Below are positions 16,708 to 26,381 of a DNA stretch of 64,000 nt, one piece after another. The notes beneath the pieces were generated by a model, which was not told the origin of the DNA, ran no database searches, and was given only the letters and a program-made list of their open reading frames with translations. The stretch's first letter is position 1. Each line of letters begins with the position of its first letter. Both the position numbers and the translations under genes were made by a program. This DNA comes from a virus: the IMG/VR virus record IMGVR_UViG_3300017917_001798, positions 1-64,000 of that record. One strand, given 5' to 3'.

Positions 16708-17486
16708 TGATCAAATTAATTGATATATTAAGAGAAAGTAATATACTTATTCCTCGCCGTTCTAAAGAGGAACGTCAAAAAAACTATTTAATCGCTACAC
16801 AAAAAAAGATAAAGAAATACATCGAAAATGGTAGTGTAGGTAACTTAGATTTGTATAAGGCTCCAATTACATCTTTACCTGCCAACTTAGAAGTTGGAGG
16901 TGGTTTAAATTTAAATTATGCTAAAATCGCCTCTTTACCCGATAACCTAAAAGTTGTAGGTGACTTAGATTTGTATAAGGCTCCAATTACATCTTTACCT
17001 GCCAACTTAGAAGTTGGAGGTGGTTTAAATTTAGGTAATACTAAAATCACATCTTTACCCGATAACTTAAAAGTTGGAGGTGGTTTAAATTTAACTAGTA
17101 CTCCAATTACATCCTTACCTGATGGTTTAAAAGTTGGGGGTAGTTTAATCTTAAGTTATACTAAAATCACATCTTTACCCGATAACTTAAAAGTTGGAGG
17201 TGATTTAGATTTAACTAGTACTCCAATTACATCTTTACCCGATAATCTAAAAATTAAAGGTAATTTAAGTTTAGGTAACACTAAAATTACATCTTTACCT
17301 GATAATTTAGAAATTGGAGGTAATTTAAATTTAAATTATGCTAAAATCGCCTCTTTGCCTTATAGCTTAAAAGTCGGAAACAATTTACATTTATTTGACA
17401 CTCCAGTCGCTTCTAAATACACTAAAACACAAATAAAACAAATGGTACCTGGTGTTAGAGGTGAACTTTACGGTGTTAAAGGTTAA
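16707..17486 (+). CDS. Leucine-rich-repeat protein with MIKLIDILRE tag
   Basis: 259 residues. It begins with MIKLIDILRES, the tag shared with the gene at 18296. After a basic helix (residues 17-45) come nine full repeats and one partial repeat of 20 residues with consensus GxLxLxxTxITSLPDNLKVG. This is the LRR-like solenoid seen in many phage and bacterial proteins, generally a protein-binding surface. The last 30 residues break the pattern. If the tag targets the protein to the capsid, this would be an injected binding protein; that part is speculative. Confidence 0.75.
   Translation: MIKLIDILRESNILIPRRSKEERQKNYLIATQKKIKKYIENGSVGNLDLYKAPITSLPANLEVGGGLNLNYAKIASLPDNLKVVGDLDLYKAPITSLPANLEVGGGLNLGNTKITSLPDNLKVGGGLNLTSTPITSLPDGLKVGGSLILSYTKITSLPDNLKVGGDLDLTSTPITSLPDNLKIKGNLSLGNTKITSLPDNLEIGGNLNLNYAKIASLPYSLKVGNNLHLFDTPVASKYTKTQIKQMVPGVRGELYGVKG
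16836..17415 (+). repeat. Tandem 60-bp coding repeats (LRR units)
   Basis: About 9.5 units of 60 bp, each encoding one 20-residue LRR. Positions 16843-16913 and 16963-17033 are identical over 71 bases, an offset of exactly two units, which points to a recent two-unit duplication. Other units differ mostly at third positions. Confidence 0.85.
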
Positions 17487-17510
17487 CTTTACATGTAATA
17501 TACAAACAAC

Positions 17511-18296
17511 ATGAATTTAAAACAATCAAAAATCCTAAAAGAAAATTTAGTGTATATTGCTGAGAACATTAAATTAGCTAAACAATTATTTGATCAAGGT
17601 AAAATATCAAAAGAAGATTTTGAATCACTACTTAAAGCAGATCCGACTCCTCAGAAGAAATACTCTGGGTGGATGGTTAAAATGTTCATTCAAGATAAAG
17701 TTTCAATAGATAACCTAAGAAATACAATTGAAGAATTTGACACTTTTTTAAAAAAAGGAAAAGCAAAAACAAAAGATATTAACGCTTTTAAATCCTTTAA
17801 AGAACTTCGTGCTGAAGTAGAAGAATTAAATCAATCTGGCGAAGGAGTATCAGCAAAAGAATTAGAGAACGATTATGAAGTAATAATAAATAACGCAGAT
17901 TTGTATATTGCTGTACCTCATACTCACGAAGCTTCTCGTAAATTAGGTCTTTCAAAATTTGCTTTTAGGGATTGTGAAGGTGGAGGCAAAGATTCAGCTT
18001 GGTGTACAACCTATAAAGCACCTGATCATTTTGATGATTATTATTATAATCAGAATATTACTTTTTACTATATTAGAGTGTTATCTAAAGAATTAATTGC
18101 AAAATTAAAAAAAGCATTTCCTTCAAAATACAAAGAATTGATAGTTGTAGCATTAGCTGTGAAAGAAGATGATCAAACTGACGGATATGACGATTATGAC
18201 GATATTGATGGTCAAATAGACGGTTACGATGGGCTTGATAATCAAATACCCCCAAGAGATATAGAAAAATATACTAAAATTATAGGAATATCCTAA
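17511..18296 (+). CDS. Hypothetical protein with a DCEGGG...SAWCT motif
   Basis: 261 residues. The N-terminus (MNLKQSKILKENL) is helical and somewhat tag-like. Residues 10-115 look coiled-coil-like. A second domain holds LYIAVPHTHEASRKLG, then FRDCEGGGKDSAWCTTY, then FYYIRVLSKEL. Segments with a Trp-Cys-Thr core followed by an aromatic strand recur in phage proteins of unknown function. The C-terminus has an acidic Asp/Tyr-rich stretch (residues about 222-245). The last codons run into TAATG of the next gene. Confidence 0.6.
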   Translation: MNLKQSKILKENLVYIAENIKLAKQLFDQGKISKEDFESLLKADPTPQKKYSGWMVKMFIQDKVSIDNLRNTIEEFDTFLKKGKAKTKDINAFKSFKELRAEVEELNQSGEGVSAKELENDYEVIINNADLYIAVPHTHEASRKLGLSKFAFRDCEGGGKDSAWCTTYKAPDHFDDYYYNQNITFYYIRVLSKELIAKLKKAFPSKYKELIVVALAVKEDDQTDGYDDYDDIDGQIDGYDGLDNQIPPRDIEKYTKIIGIS

Positions 18297-18754
18297 TGAT
18301 TAAATTAATAGACATATTACGTGAAATATCTACCCAATTCAATAATTGGAAGGTACCATCCCCACAACAATTAACAGCTGAATATCGCATAGAACATGAA
18401 TTAAAAGGTAATGATTTCTTTGATAGTGAAGCGGAATTTATCGATGCTGTGCGTAATGGAGAAATAATAACAGTTACACCACAAATAGATGCTTCTATAG
18501 ATTACAGAAGCGGAACTGACTCGTACGATGAATTATTAAATTTAATTAAATCGTATCGTTCATATCCTAAATATAGAAACGAAGATACATTGAAAGACAT
18601 GTATGATGCTTTCAAAACAAACAAACCAATGGATCTACCCATAATAATACAATTCCCCAGTGGGTATAAACGCATATTCTCAGGCAATACTAGAATGGAC
18701 ATTGCTTTCCAGTTAGGAATCAATCCTAAAGTTTTATTAATAAAAGCTAAGTAA
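18296..18754 (+). CDS. ParB/Srx-like domain protein with MIKLIDILRE tag
   Basis: 152 residues. The N-terminal 10 residues equal those of the gene at 16707. The C-terminal third reads LPIIIQFPSGYKRIFSGNTRMDIAFQLG with minor spacing, and the SGNTRM..A..LG pattern is the core of ParB-like (ParB/sulfiredoxin) nuclease domains in phages. Such domains bind nucleotides and some cut DNA or modify proteins. The junction ATATCCTAATGAT at its start is the same as at 16698-16711. Confidence 0.65.
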   Translation: MIKLIDILREISTQFNNWKVPSPQQLTAEYRIEHELKGNDFFDSEAEFIDAVRNGEIITVTPQIDASIDYRSGTDSYDELLNLIKSYRSYPKYRNEDTLKDMYDAFKTNKPMDLPIIIQFPSGYKRIFSGNTRMDIAFQLGINPKVLLIKAK

Positions 18755-18786
18755 TTTGGCGGTCCAAATTAAGGTTATTACGTTCA
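18755..18786 (+). promoter_or_regulatory. Bacteroidetes-type promoter of the gp32 gene
   Basis: TTTG at 18755 and TACGTT at 18779 are 24 bases apart start to start, the same spacing as at 62552 and 63130. All three share a CGG-then-CAAA segment just after TTTG. This fits the Bacteroidetes primary sigma pattern (TTTG, about 20 bases, TAnnTTT). Early or middle expression of gp32 by host RNA polymerase is inferred. Confidence 0.5.
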
Positions 18787-18810
18787 AGGAAACAATTAAA
18801 CAGTTATAAA

Positions 18811-19644
18811 ATGGATTTAAATCTAGCAAAACAAAAGCTAGCTGCAGCCCAAAATAAGGGTGGACAGCAACGCGAAAAAATTGACTACAGTAAGATCTAC
18901 TGGAAACCAAAACCGGGTACATACCAAATCCGCATTTTACCAAGCAAGTATGATAAGTCTTGGCCTATCCGTGAAGTGCATTTTCACTATGGTTTCTCTA
19001 AGGGACCTATCTTAGCATTATCTAATTGGGGTGAATCAGATCCTATTACTGACTTCGCTAAGAATCTTCGCAAATCATCTGATAAAGAAGATTGGCAATT
19101 AGCTAACAAAATTTCTCCTAAATCTCGTTACTTTGCAGCTGTAATAGTAAGAGGTGAAGAACACTTAGGTGCTCGTTTATGGGAGTTTGGTAAGCTAACT
19201 AATGATCAGTTATTAGGTATTGCTGCTGATGATGATTATGGTGATTTTACAGACATCACAGATGGTAGAGATTTCACTATTGATGCTACTGATGATACTG
19301 TAGCAGGTAGAAAAGTAGTAAAATGTACTCTTCGCATTAAACCAAAAACAACACCTATATCAAGTGATGCTGCGTTAGTAGAGAAAGTACTAAACGAACA
19401 ACCTGATATTTTAGCTATTAATCGTAGATACACTTACGATCAGCTTAAAGAGGTATTATCTAAATGGTTAAACCCAGAAGAAGAAGCTGCAGCTACTGAA
19501 GCACCAATTGCATCAGTAAATGAAGATGACGAGGAAGGTGATGATTTCTTAAAGGAAATGAATAAACCTATCCAGGCGTATACAGTAGAAGAAAAAGCAA
19601 CTAAAGCGAGTAACGCTGATAAGTTTAACGACTTATTTAACTAA
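18811..19644 (+). CDS. Single-stranded DNA-binding protein (T4 gp32-like)
   Basis: 277 residues. The N-terminus (MDLNLAKQKLAAAQNK) resembles the basic self-association region of gp32, followed by an OB-fold segment (YWKPKPGTYQIRILP). The C-terminus has an acidic tail (NEDDEEGDDFLKEM) like those that recruit replication and recombination partners. The UvsX gene follows after a terminator. It coats single-stranded DNA at the fork and during recombination. Confidence 0.82.
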   Translation: MDLNLAKQKLAAAQNKGGQQREKIDYSKIYWKPKPGTYQIRILPSKYDKSWPIREVHFHYGFSKGPILALSNWGESDPITDFAKNLRKSSDKEDWQLANKISPKSRYFAAVIVRGEEHLGARLWEFGKLTNDQLLGIAADDDYGDFTDITDGRDFTIDATDDTVAGRKVVKCTLRIKPKTTPISSDAALVEKVLNEQPDILAINRRYTYDQLKEVLSKWLNPEEEAAATEAPIASVNEDDEEGDDFLKEMNKPIQAYTVEEKATKASNADKFNDLFN

Positions 19645-19652
19645 TTAACATT

Positions 19653-19692
19653 GAACACAGCCTCCTCTTTAAGAGGTGGCTTGTGTTCTCTT
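19653..19692 (+). terminator. Terminator between gp32 and uvsX genes
   Basis: GAACACA pairs with TGTGTTC and CCTCTT with AAGAGG across a short central bulge, giving a long stem followed by a T-rich tract. It probably raises gp32 output relative to downstream genes. Confidence 0.8.
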
Positions 19693-19711
19693 TCACTTAA
19701 TAGAAAATAAA

Positions 19712-20815
19712 ATGGCTAAAAGTAAAGACGCTAGTCTAACAGCAGTAGTCTCTGACTCACTGAAGAAATCATTTGATATAAATGCGTTTAAGAAATCTAA
19801 ATTCTTAGACCAGTCGTCAAAATTTAAAAAGCAAAGATGGATTCCATTCTCCCCAGCGGTAAAAGATGCACTTTCTATTCCTGGTATTCCTATGGGACAA
19901 GTAGTAATAGCTAGAGGAGGATCTGATACAGGTAAAACAACACTATTAATTGAAGCAGCAGTAACTGCTCAAAAAATGGGAGTACTACCAGTATTCATTA
20001 TCACTGAAATGAAATGGGATTTTGCTCACGCTCAAACAATGGGATTAGAGTTAGAAGCTATACCAGATGAAGAAACAGGTGAAGTAATGGATTATAAAGG
20101 TTTCTTCTTATATGTTGATAGAGCATCTCTAAACACAATTGAAGATGTATCTGCGTTTATAGCGGATATATTGAGTGAACAAAAGAAAGGTAAATTACCT
20201 TACGATCTATTGTTCTTATGGGATTCAGTAGGTTCTATTCCATGTGAAATGAGTGTTAAACAGGGTAATAATAATCCAATGTGGAATGCAGGTGCTATGG
20301 CAACACAATTTGGTAATTTTATCAACCAACAATTTCCATTGTCGCGTAAGGAAAATTACCCATACACTAATACATTCTTTGTAATTAATAAAACAGGAGT
20401 GCAACCAGCGTTAACGCCTATGTCTCAACCCAAGATGACTAATAAAGGTGGTAATGCTATGTATTGGGATGCTGCAATCGTTATTACATTTGGTAATATA
20501 ACCAATAGTGGTACAAGTAAAATTCATGCGCAACATAAGGGTAAAAAGGTAGAATTTGCTAAGCGTACTAAGGTAGCAATTGATAAAATACACGCCGATT
20601 GTGGAGTAGCAACCTCCTCTACTGTGATTGTAACACCACATGGATTTATTCCTGATAATAAAGATGAAGAGAAAGCTTACAAAGCAGCTCATGCTCATGA
20701 ATGGTTTGGAAAAGATATTAATGTAGATGAGATTCAGATCACTGAAGATAATAGTGAGTGGGAAGAAAGCAGTAAAATATCTCCAATGGTGGAAATAGAT
20801 AATAATGAAGAATAA
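19712..20815 (+). CDS. UvsX/RecA-like recombinase
   Basis: 367 residues from the ATG at 19712. An in-frame ATG at 19676 lies inside the terminator stem, and the A-rich leader AAAATAAA precedes 19712, so the later start is preferred. The Walker A motif is ARGGSDTGKTT (Lys75), and the Walker B-like strand is LLFLWDSVGS. The GNNNPMWNAGAMA and MTNKGGNAMYW segments fit the phage RecA family loops. It pairs homologous DNA in recombination-dependent replication, acting with gp32. Confidence 0.9.
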   Translation: MAKSKDASLTAVVSDSLKKSFDINAFKKSKFLDQSSKFKKQRWIPFSPAVKDALSIPGIPMGQVVIARGGSDTGKTTLLIEAAVTAQKMGVLPVFIITEMKWDFAHAQTMGLELEAIPDEETGEVMDYKGFFLYVDRASLNTIEDVSAFIADILSEQKKGKLPYDLLFLWDSVGSIPCEMSVKQGNNNPMWNAGAMATQFGNFINQQFPLSRKENYPYTNTFFVINKTGVQPALTPMSQPKMTNKGGNAMYWDAAIVITFGNITNSGTSKIHAQHKGKKVEFAKRTKVAIDKIHADCGVATSSTVIVTPHGFIPDNKDEEKAYKAAHAHEWFGKDINVDEIQITEDNSEWEESSKISPMVEIDNNEE

Positions 20816-20817
20816 AT

Positions 20818-21843
20818 ATGAATGAGAAATATGCTCAACTTATATCTAACATACAACCAGATATTCGTAAAGAATTAAATTCAATTCTAATTGTAGATGG
20901 CTTAAATACATTTTTAAGAGCATTCACAATGATAAATCACTTAAATCCAGATGGCCATCACATTGGTGGCCTTACTGGATTTTTAAAATCAGTAGGTTAT
21001 GCTATTCGCATATCCGATCCAACTAAAGTAGTTATAGTATTTGATGGTGTTGGTGGTTCAAACGCTAGGAGAAATTTATATCCTGACTACAAGGCAAATA
21101 GAAATAACAACCGTATGACTAATTACTCTATATTTTCATCTAAAGATGAAGAGCAAGAGAGTATTAATAATCAGATGGAACGTTTAATTCAATATCTTCA
21201 ATGCTTACCTGTTACAGTAATTAGTATTGAAGGATTAGAAGCAGATGATGTTATTGGATATTTAACTAATAAATTTCAGGTGTATGATGATACTCAACAA
21301 GTAACTATAATGTCAGCTGATAAGGATTTCCTTCAGTTAGTATCTCCTAAAGTACAAGTATATTCTCCTGTTAAAAAGAAAATATATGGTCCTAAAGAGG
21401 TAAGAGAAGAATATGGTGTTAGCTATGATAATTTTATTAATTATAAAATATTATTAGGAGATTCATCCGATAATATTCCTGGTATTACTGGTTTAGGTCC
21501 TAAAAAATTACTTAAACTATTCCCTATGCTTTTTCTACTGAATAGAGTTCCATTAAGTGAAATTATAGATCTAGCTGCTAAAAATATAGATAAAAATAAA
21601 TTATATTTATCTGTTGTGGAAAGAAGACATCAATTAGAAATTAATGAAAGGTTGATGACTTTGGATGGAAGCTTCTTATCACCGGAGAATAAACAATTAG
21701 TGAAAGACGCTTTTAATAATTCTTATGAATTGAATATACCTATGTTTCTGCAGTTATATTATAACGATAAACTAGGAGAAAGTATACCAAATGCATCAGC
21801 GTGGTTGGCTCAACTCTTTAATTATCTTAATTCGTTCAAATAA
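20818..21843 (+). CDS. 5'-3' exonuclease of the FEN family (T4 RNase H-like)
   Basis: 341 residues. Family marks are ILIVDGLNTFLRAF, VVIVFDGVGGSNARR, EGLEADDVIGYL and SADKDFLQLV, which supply metal-binding acidic residues. GDSSDNIPGITGLGPKKL is the helix-3-turn-helix that grips DNA. It removes RNA primers and flaps during Okazaki fragment maturation. It starts 2 bases after uvsX and is followed by the helicase gene. Confidence 0.9.
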   Translation: MNEKYAQLISNIQPDIRKELNSILIVDGLNTFLRAFTMINHLNPDGHHIGGLTGFLKSVGYAIRISDPTKVVIVFDGVGGSNARRNLYPDYKANRNNNRMTNYSIFSSKDEEQESINNQMERLIQYLQCLPVTVISIEGLEADDVIGYLTNKFQVYDDTQQVTIMSADKDFLQLVSPKVQVYSPVKKKIYGPKEVREEYGVSYDNFINYKILLGDSSDNIPGITGLGPKKLLKLFPMLFLLNRVPLSEIIDLAAKNIDKNKLYLSVVERRHQLEINERLMTLDGSFLSPENKQLVKDAFNNSYELNIPMFLQLYYNDKLGESIPNASAWLAQLFNYLNSFK

Positions 21844-21865
21844 ATACAATAAAAATAGGTTATAA

Positions 21866-23242
21866 ATGACAACTCTCTCAAAACTCAATCAATACGGTAC
21901 AACATTTCAAATAAAAGTATTAGGTGCATTATTAACACAACGACAGTTCCTAATCAATATTATTGATTCTTTAGATGCAGAATATTTTGAATCATCTGCA
22001 CATAAATGGGTTGTTGAATATATTCAAAAATACTTCTCACAATACCATACTACACCAACAATAGAAACAATGTCTATTGAAGTGAAGAAAATTGAAAATG
22101 AAGTATTAAGAATATCAATAGTAGAAGCACTAAAGGAAGCATACAAAATGGCTGACCAAAGTGACTTAGAATGGGTTGAATCTGAATTTGCTTCGTTTTG
22201 TAGAAACCAACAAGTAAAATCAGCTATCCTTAATTCAGTACAATTATTAGAAGTAAATGACTTTGATAGTATACTTCAACTTATAAGCAAAGCAGTAAAA
22301 TCAGGTGAAGATAAAACAATAGGTTTAGATTACAATTTAGACATTGAAGCCAGATATCGTGAAGATGATCGTAATGCAATTCCATTCCCTTGGCCAGTAT
22401 TTAATGAAATGACACAAGGTGGCTATGGTAAAGGCGATTTGGTGTTAGTATTTGGTAATCCTGGAGGTGGTAAGTCATGGGCTGTAACGGCAATGGGTGC
22501 TTATGCAGCGGCTTTAGGATACAATGTAGTACACTATTCATTAGAATTAGGAGAAGGGTACGTAGGAAAACGTTACGATTCAGTATTCTCTGGTATACCA
22601 GTAGATAAATTAAAAGATCACCGTAAAGAAGTGGATGAAATAGTTGGTAAGATAAAAGGTAAAGTTATTATTAAAGAATACCCACCTAAACGAGCATCGT
22701 TTGATGTTATTGAAGCACATCTACAACAACTAGAACATCAAAATGATTTTAAACCTGATTTAATTATTATTGACTATTTAGATTACATGCGTACACGCTC
22801 AAGAAAAGATCGTAAAGAAGAAATAGACGATGTGTACGTAGCTGCTAAAGCATTTGCTAAAGAAAGAGGTATACCATTGGTATCACCATCTCAAGCAAAT
22901 AGAGGTGCGGCTAAGTCAGATATTATTGAAGGTGATAATGCAGCTGGTTCATATGAAAAAATTATGATTGGGGATATAATTATATCCTTAGCTCGTAAGC
23001 GTAAAGATAAAATTGAGGGTACTGGTAAATTTCACTTTATGAAAAATAGATACGGAGCAGACGGAATAACGTTCCGAGCCAAAATAAATACATCAAACGG
23101 TTATATAGAAGTAGACGAAAACCCAATAGACGATGATGACTTGGATACAGGCAGTAATACAAAACCAACAAATAACTTTTCAAACGTTGATGTAGAAGAA
23201 AGACAACTACTTCAAAAGAAATTTTTTAAACTTGAAAGTTAA
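21866..23242 (+). CDS. Replicative DNA helicase (DnaB/T4 gp41-like)
   Basis: 458 residues. An N-terminal helical domain (residues 1-150) is followed by a RecA-type motor. Walker A is VFGNPGGGKSWAV (Lys203), Walker B is LIIIDYLDYM, and later come SPSQANRGAAKSD and FHFMKNRYG, the arginine-finger region. It unwinds DNA at the fork as a hexamer. A separate primase is not seen in the window. Confidence 0.9.
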   Translation: MTTLSKLNQYGTTFQIKVLGALLTQRQFLINIIDSLDAEYFESSAHKWVVEYIQKYFSQYHTTPTIETMSIEVKKIENEVLRISIVEALKEAYKMADQSDLEWVESEFASFCRNQQVKSAILNSVQLLEVNDFDSILQLISKAVKSGEDKTIGLDYNLDIEARYREDDRNAIPFPWPVFNEMTQGGYGKGDLVLVFGNPGGGKSWAVTAMGAYAAALGYNVVHYSLELGEGYVGKRYDSVFSGIPVDKLKDHRKEVDEIVGKIKGKVIIKEYPPKRASFDVIEAHLQQLEHQNDFKPDLIIIDYLDYMRTRSRKDRKEEIDDVYVAAKAFAKERGIPLVSPSQANRGAAKSDIIEGDNAAGSYEKIMIGDIIISLARKRKDKIEGTGKFHFMKNRYGADGITFRAKINTSNGYIEVDENPIDDDDLDTGSNTKPTNNFSNVDVEERQLLQKKFFKLES

Positions 23243-23257
23243 TTGAAGTATATACTA

Positions 23258-23264
23258 TATTTAT
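23258..23264 (+). promoter_or_regulatory. Candidate phage promoter before the thioredoxin gene
   Basis: TATTTAT in the gap after the helicase gene, 19 bases before the thioredoxin ATG. Confidence 0.4.
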
Positions 23265-23283
23265 AGCCCCAAAATAAAAATTT

Positions 23284-23541
23284 ATGATAAAAGTAACACG
23301 ATACACGGCGGCTTGGTGCCAACCGTGCAAGCAATTGGCTCCTTTATTTGAGCAGTTAAAAACAGAATACCCCAATATTATGTTTGAAACAATAGATGTG
23401 GATATGAATAAAAACGCAGCTATTGAAAATGGTGTAACAAGTATACCAACAGTTATAATTGAAAAAGATGGAGTAAGTGTAAACAGATTTCAAGGAGTAA
23501 ATCCAAAATCTACATACACAAATGTATTTAAATCGCTTTAA
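23284..23541 (+). CDS. Thioredoxin
   Basis: 85 residues, a short thioredoxin fold. The redox site is AAWCQPCKQL with Cys12 and Cys15, and the cis-proline segment is VTSIPTVIIEKDG. Thioredoxin supplies electrons to ribonucleotide reductase, whose gene lies 570 bases downstream. The active site has Gln-Pro in place of the usual Gly-Pro, which may tune its potential. Confidence 0.9.
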   Translation: MIKVTRYTAAWCQPCKQLAPLFEQLKTEYPNIMFETIDVDMNKNAAIENGVTSIPTVIIEKDGVSVNRFQGVNPKSTYTNVFKSL

Positions 23542-23551
23542 ACAAATAAAA

Positions 23552-24103
23552 ATGAAGTATAGACGATTTGATTTAAATCGATGGATAGAGTTATCTTTTA
23601 TAAATGATTGTAAGATATTACAAGAATCTAAGTCATTAGATAAATACTACGATAAAGCTAATACGGGTCTATATGAATTTCTAAACCCAGATCTGTCATA
23701 CCCATATGAAGCATATGATGCTTCTGATGAACAAAAGATGTGGAAAATAGAAAAACAAAATAATGATCCTACAATGGTAGTGACTTTGAAAAAAATGGGT
23801 TTAGAAAATAAGTATTGGATATTGGACTTCTACTTTCCTGAAACTGAAAAAGGATACGCTAAAGGACAAACATTAAGAGGGGAACATTATCTTGATACAG
23901 TATCTAAAATAGTTAGAGATGAAGTATTACCATATTTTGAACAATCAGAATTAGATATATTATTTTTCAAAGCATACACTAATGACGGAGCCGGAAAAAT
24001 GAGAAAAAGTCTATTTCAACGTTTGATTAATAAATTTGTTCCTAAAGACAAATTTGATATTAAAGTAGAAAATTTAACATTTATAATAACTAAAAAACAA
24101 TAA
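23552..24103 (+). CDS. Hypothetical protein between thioredoxin and ribonucleotide reductase
   Basis: 183 residues from the ATG at 23552, preferred over an in-frame ATG at 23522 because it follows the common AAATAAAA leader and avoids overlap with thioredoxin. It is rich in Lys, Asp, Tyr and Phe, with YWILDFYFPETEKGY centrally and a basic C-terminus. The TNDGAGKMRKSLFQRLI region recalls an acetyltransferase-like helix, but this is weak. No family is assigned. Confidence 0.6.
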   Translation: MKYRRFDLNRWIELSFINDCKILQESKSLDKYYDKANTGLYEFLNPDLSYPYEAYDASDEQKMWKIEKQNNDPTMVVTLKKMGLENKYWILDFYFPETEKGYAKGQTLRGEHYLDTVSKIVRDEVLPYFEQSELDILFFKAYTNDGAGKMRKSLFQRLINKFVPKDKFDIKVENLTFIITKKQ

Positions 24104-24106
24104 GAA

Positions 24107-25957
24107 ATGGATGTAACACAAGAAATCCTCAGTGAGATAACAACTTACATGAAGTATAGTAAGTACGTACCTGAGAAGAAGAGAAGAGAAACATGGCACG
24201 AATTAGTTACGAGAAACAAAGAAATGCATCAAACTAAATTCCCGCAATTAAAAGATGAAATTGAAGAGGCTTATAAACTGGTATACGATAAGAAAGTATT
24301 ACCGTCTATGCGTTCGCTACAGTTCGCAGGTAAACCCATTGAGCTTAATAATGCTCGTATATTTAACTGTTCTTTTTTGCCTATTGATGACTGGCGTTCT
24401 TTTAGCGAAATAATGTTCTTATTATTAAGCGGATGTGGAGTAGGATATAGTGTACAAACACACCATATTGAACAGTTACCTGAAATTAAGATACCAACTA
24501 AACACAAAAGATACTTAATAGGCGACAGTATTGAAGGATGGGCAGACGCCGTTAGAATGCTTTGTAAAGCGTATTTTACAGGTGCTCCTTTGCCTTTATT
24601 TGATTTTAGAGACATTAGAGCTAAAGGCGCTCAATTGATTACTGTAGGTGGTAAAGCACCTGGTCCTGAACCATTAAAAGAATGTTTATTTAACTTACAA
24701 AAGATATTTGAACGTAAACAAAATGGTGAAAAACTAACATCAGTGGAAGCCCACGATATGGCTTGTCATATTGCTGATGCTGTATTAAGTGGTGGTATTA
24801 GACGTGCAGCATTAATTTCATTATTCAATTTAGATGATGAAGCGATGTTAACGTGTAAATTTGGTAATTGGTGGGAAGAAAATCCACAACGTGGTAGAGC
24901 AAACAACAGTGCTGTTGTAATGCGTCATAAAATTGATGAAGAAGAATTCTTCAAATTATGGAAGAAAATTGAATTAAGTGGATCTGGTGAACCAGGTATT
25001 TACTTTAGCAACGATAAAGATTGGGGTACTAACCCATGTTGTGAAATTGCTTTACGTTCTTATCAGTTCTGTAACTTATGTGAAGTGAACGTTTCAAACG
25101 TTGAATCACAAGAAGATCTAAATGAAAGAGTACGTGTTGGTGCCTTTATCGGTACATTACAAGCAGCATACACTGATTTCCATTACTTAAGAGATGTATG
25201 GCGCAAAACAACTGAAAAAGACGCTTTATTAGGTGTCGGCATGACAGGTATTGGATCCGGCGCTATATTAAATTATGATTTAAAGAAAGCAGCGGATTTA
25301 GCTAAAGAAGAAAACGCTCGTGTTGCTGAAATACTTGGTATTAATAAAGCAGCCCGTGTAACTACAGTTAAACCATCGGGTACTTCATCATTAGTATTAG
25401 GTACATCTAGTGGTATTCATGCTTGGCACAATGATTTCTATATTAGACGTATTCGTGTAGGTAAAAACGAAGCAATATACACCCACCTTGCAATACATCA
25501 CCCTGAATTAGTTGAAGATGATTTCTTCAAACCAACAATACAAGCAGTAATTTCTGTTCCACAGAAAGCACCAGTTGGTTCTATTTTAAGAACAGAAAAC
25601 GTAATGGATATGCTTGAGCGTGTTAAGAAATTCAACATGCAGTGGGTTAGAAAGGGACACCGCAAAGGAGCCAATACGAACAATGTATCAGCTACAGTAT
25701 CAATTCAGGAAGGTGAATGGGAAGCAGTAGGAAAATGGATGTGGAGCAACAAGGATACATTTAATGGTCTATCAGTATTACCTTACTTTGGAGGTACATA
25801 TAAACAAGCACCGTTTGAGGACATTACTGAAGAGCAATTTAATGAAATGGAGAAACATTTACATAATATTGATTTATCTCAAATTATAGAGTTTACTGAT
25901 GATACAGCATTAATGGATCAAGCCGCTTGTGCTGGTGGTGCCTGTGAAATAGTATAA
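24107..25957 (+). CDS. nrdJ: Adenosylcobalamin-dependent (class II) ribonucleotide reductase
   Basis: 616 residues. Class II marks include FNCSFLPI, SGCGVGYSVQ, the catalytic loop NPCCEIAL followed by FCNLCEVNVS, VKPSGTSSLVLG, and a C-terminal CAGGACEIV whose CxxxxC pair shuttles electrons. All five expected Cys positions are present. The enzyme reduces ribonucleotides using a B12-derived radical, so it needs no oxygen and no small subunit. It is shorter than the monomeric Lactobacillus enzyme. A phage thioredoxin lies upstream. Cobalamin must come from the host. Confidence 0.9.
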   Translation: MDVTQEILSEITTYMKYSKYVPEKKRRETWHELVTRNKEMHQTKFPQLKDEIEEAYKLVYDKKVLPSMRSLQFAGKPIELNNARIFNCSFLPIDDWRSFSEIMFLLLSGCGVGYSVQTHHIEQLPEIKIPTKHKRYLIGDSIEGWADAVRMLCKAYFTGAPLPLFDFRDIRAKGAQLITVGGKAPGPEPLKECLFNLQKIFERKQNGEKLTSVEAHDMACHIADAVLSGGIRRAALISLFNLDDEAMLTCKFGNWWEENPQRGRANNSAVVMRHKIDEEEFFKLWKKIELSGSGEPGIYFSNDKDWGTNPCCEIALRSYQFCNLCEVNVSNVESQEDLNERVRVGAFIGTLQAAYTDFHYLRDVWRKTTEKDALLGVGMTGIGSGAILNYDLKKAADLAKEENARVAEILGINKAARVTTVKPSGTSSLVLGTSSGIHAWHNDFYIRRIRVGKNEAIYTHLAIHHPELVEDDFFKPTIQAVISVPQKAPVGSILRTENVMDMLERVKKFNMQWVRKGHRKGANTNNVSATVSIQEGEWEAVGKWMWSNKDTFNGLSVLPYFGGTYKQAPFEDITEEQFNEMEKHLHNIDLSQIIEFTDDTALMDQAACAGGACEIV

Positions 25958-25958
25958 A

Positions 25959-26367
<409 letters not shown>

Positions 26368-26381
<14 letters not shown>

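Noticed and set aside
16836-17415. CRISPR-like array
   Set aside because: The 60-bp units are contiguous and in frame, encode LRRs, and have no unique spacers.
19676-19711. Earlier start for UvsX
   Set aside because: The extra 12 codons lie within the terminator hairpin and do not look like a RecA-family N-terminus.
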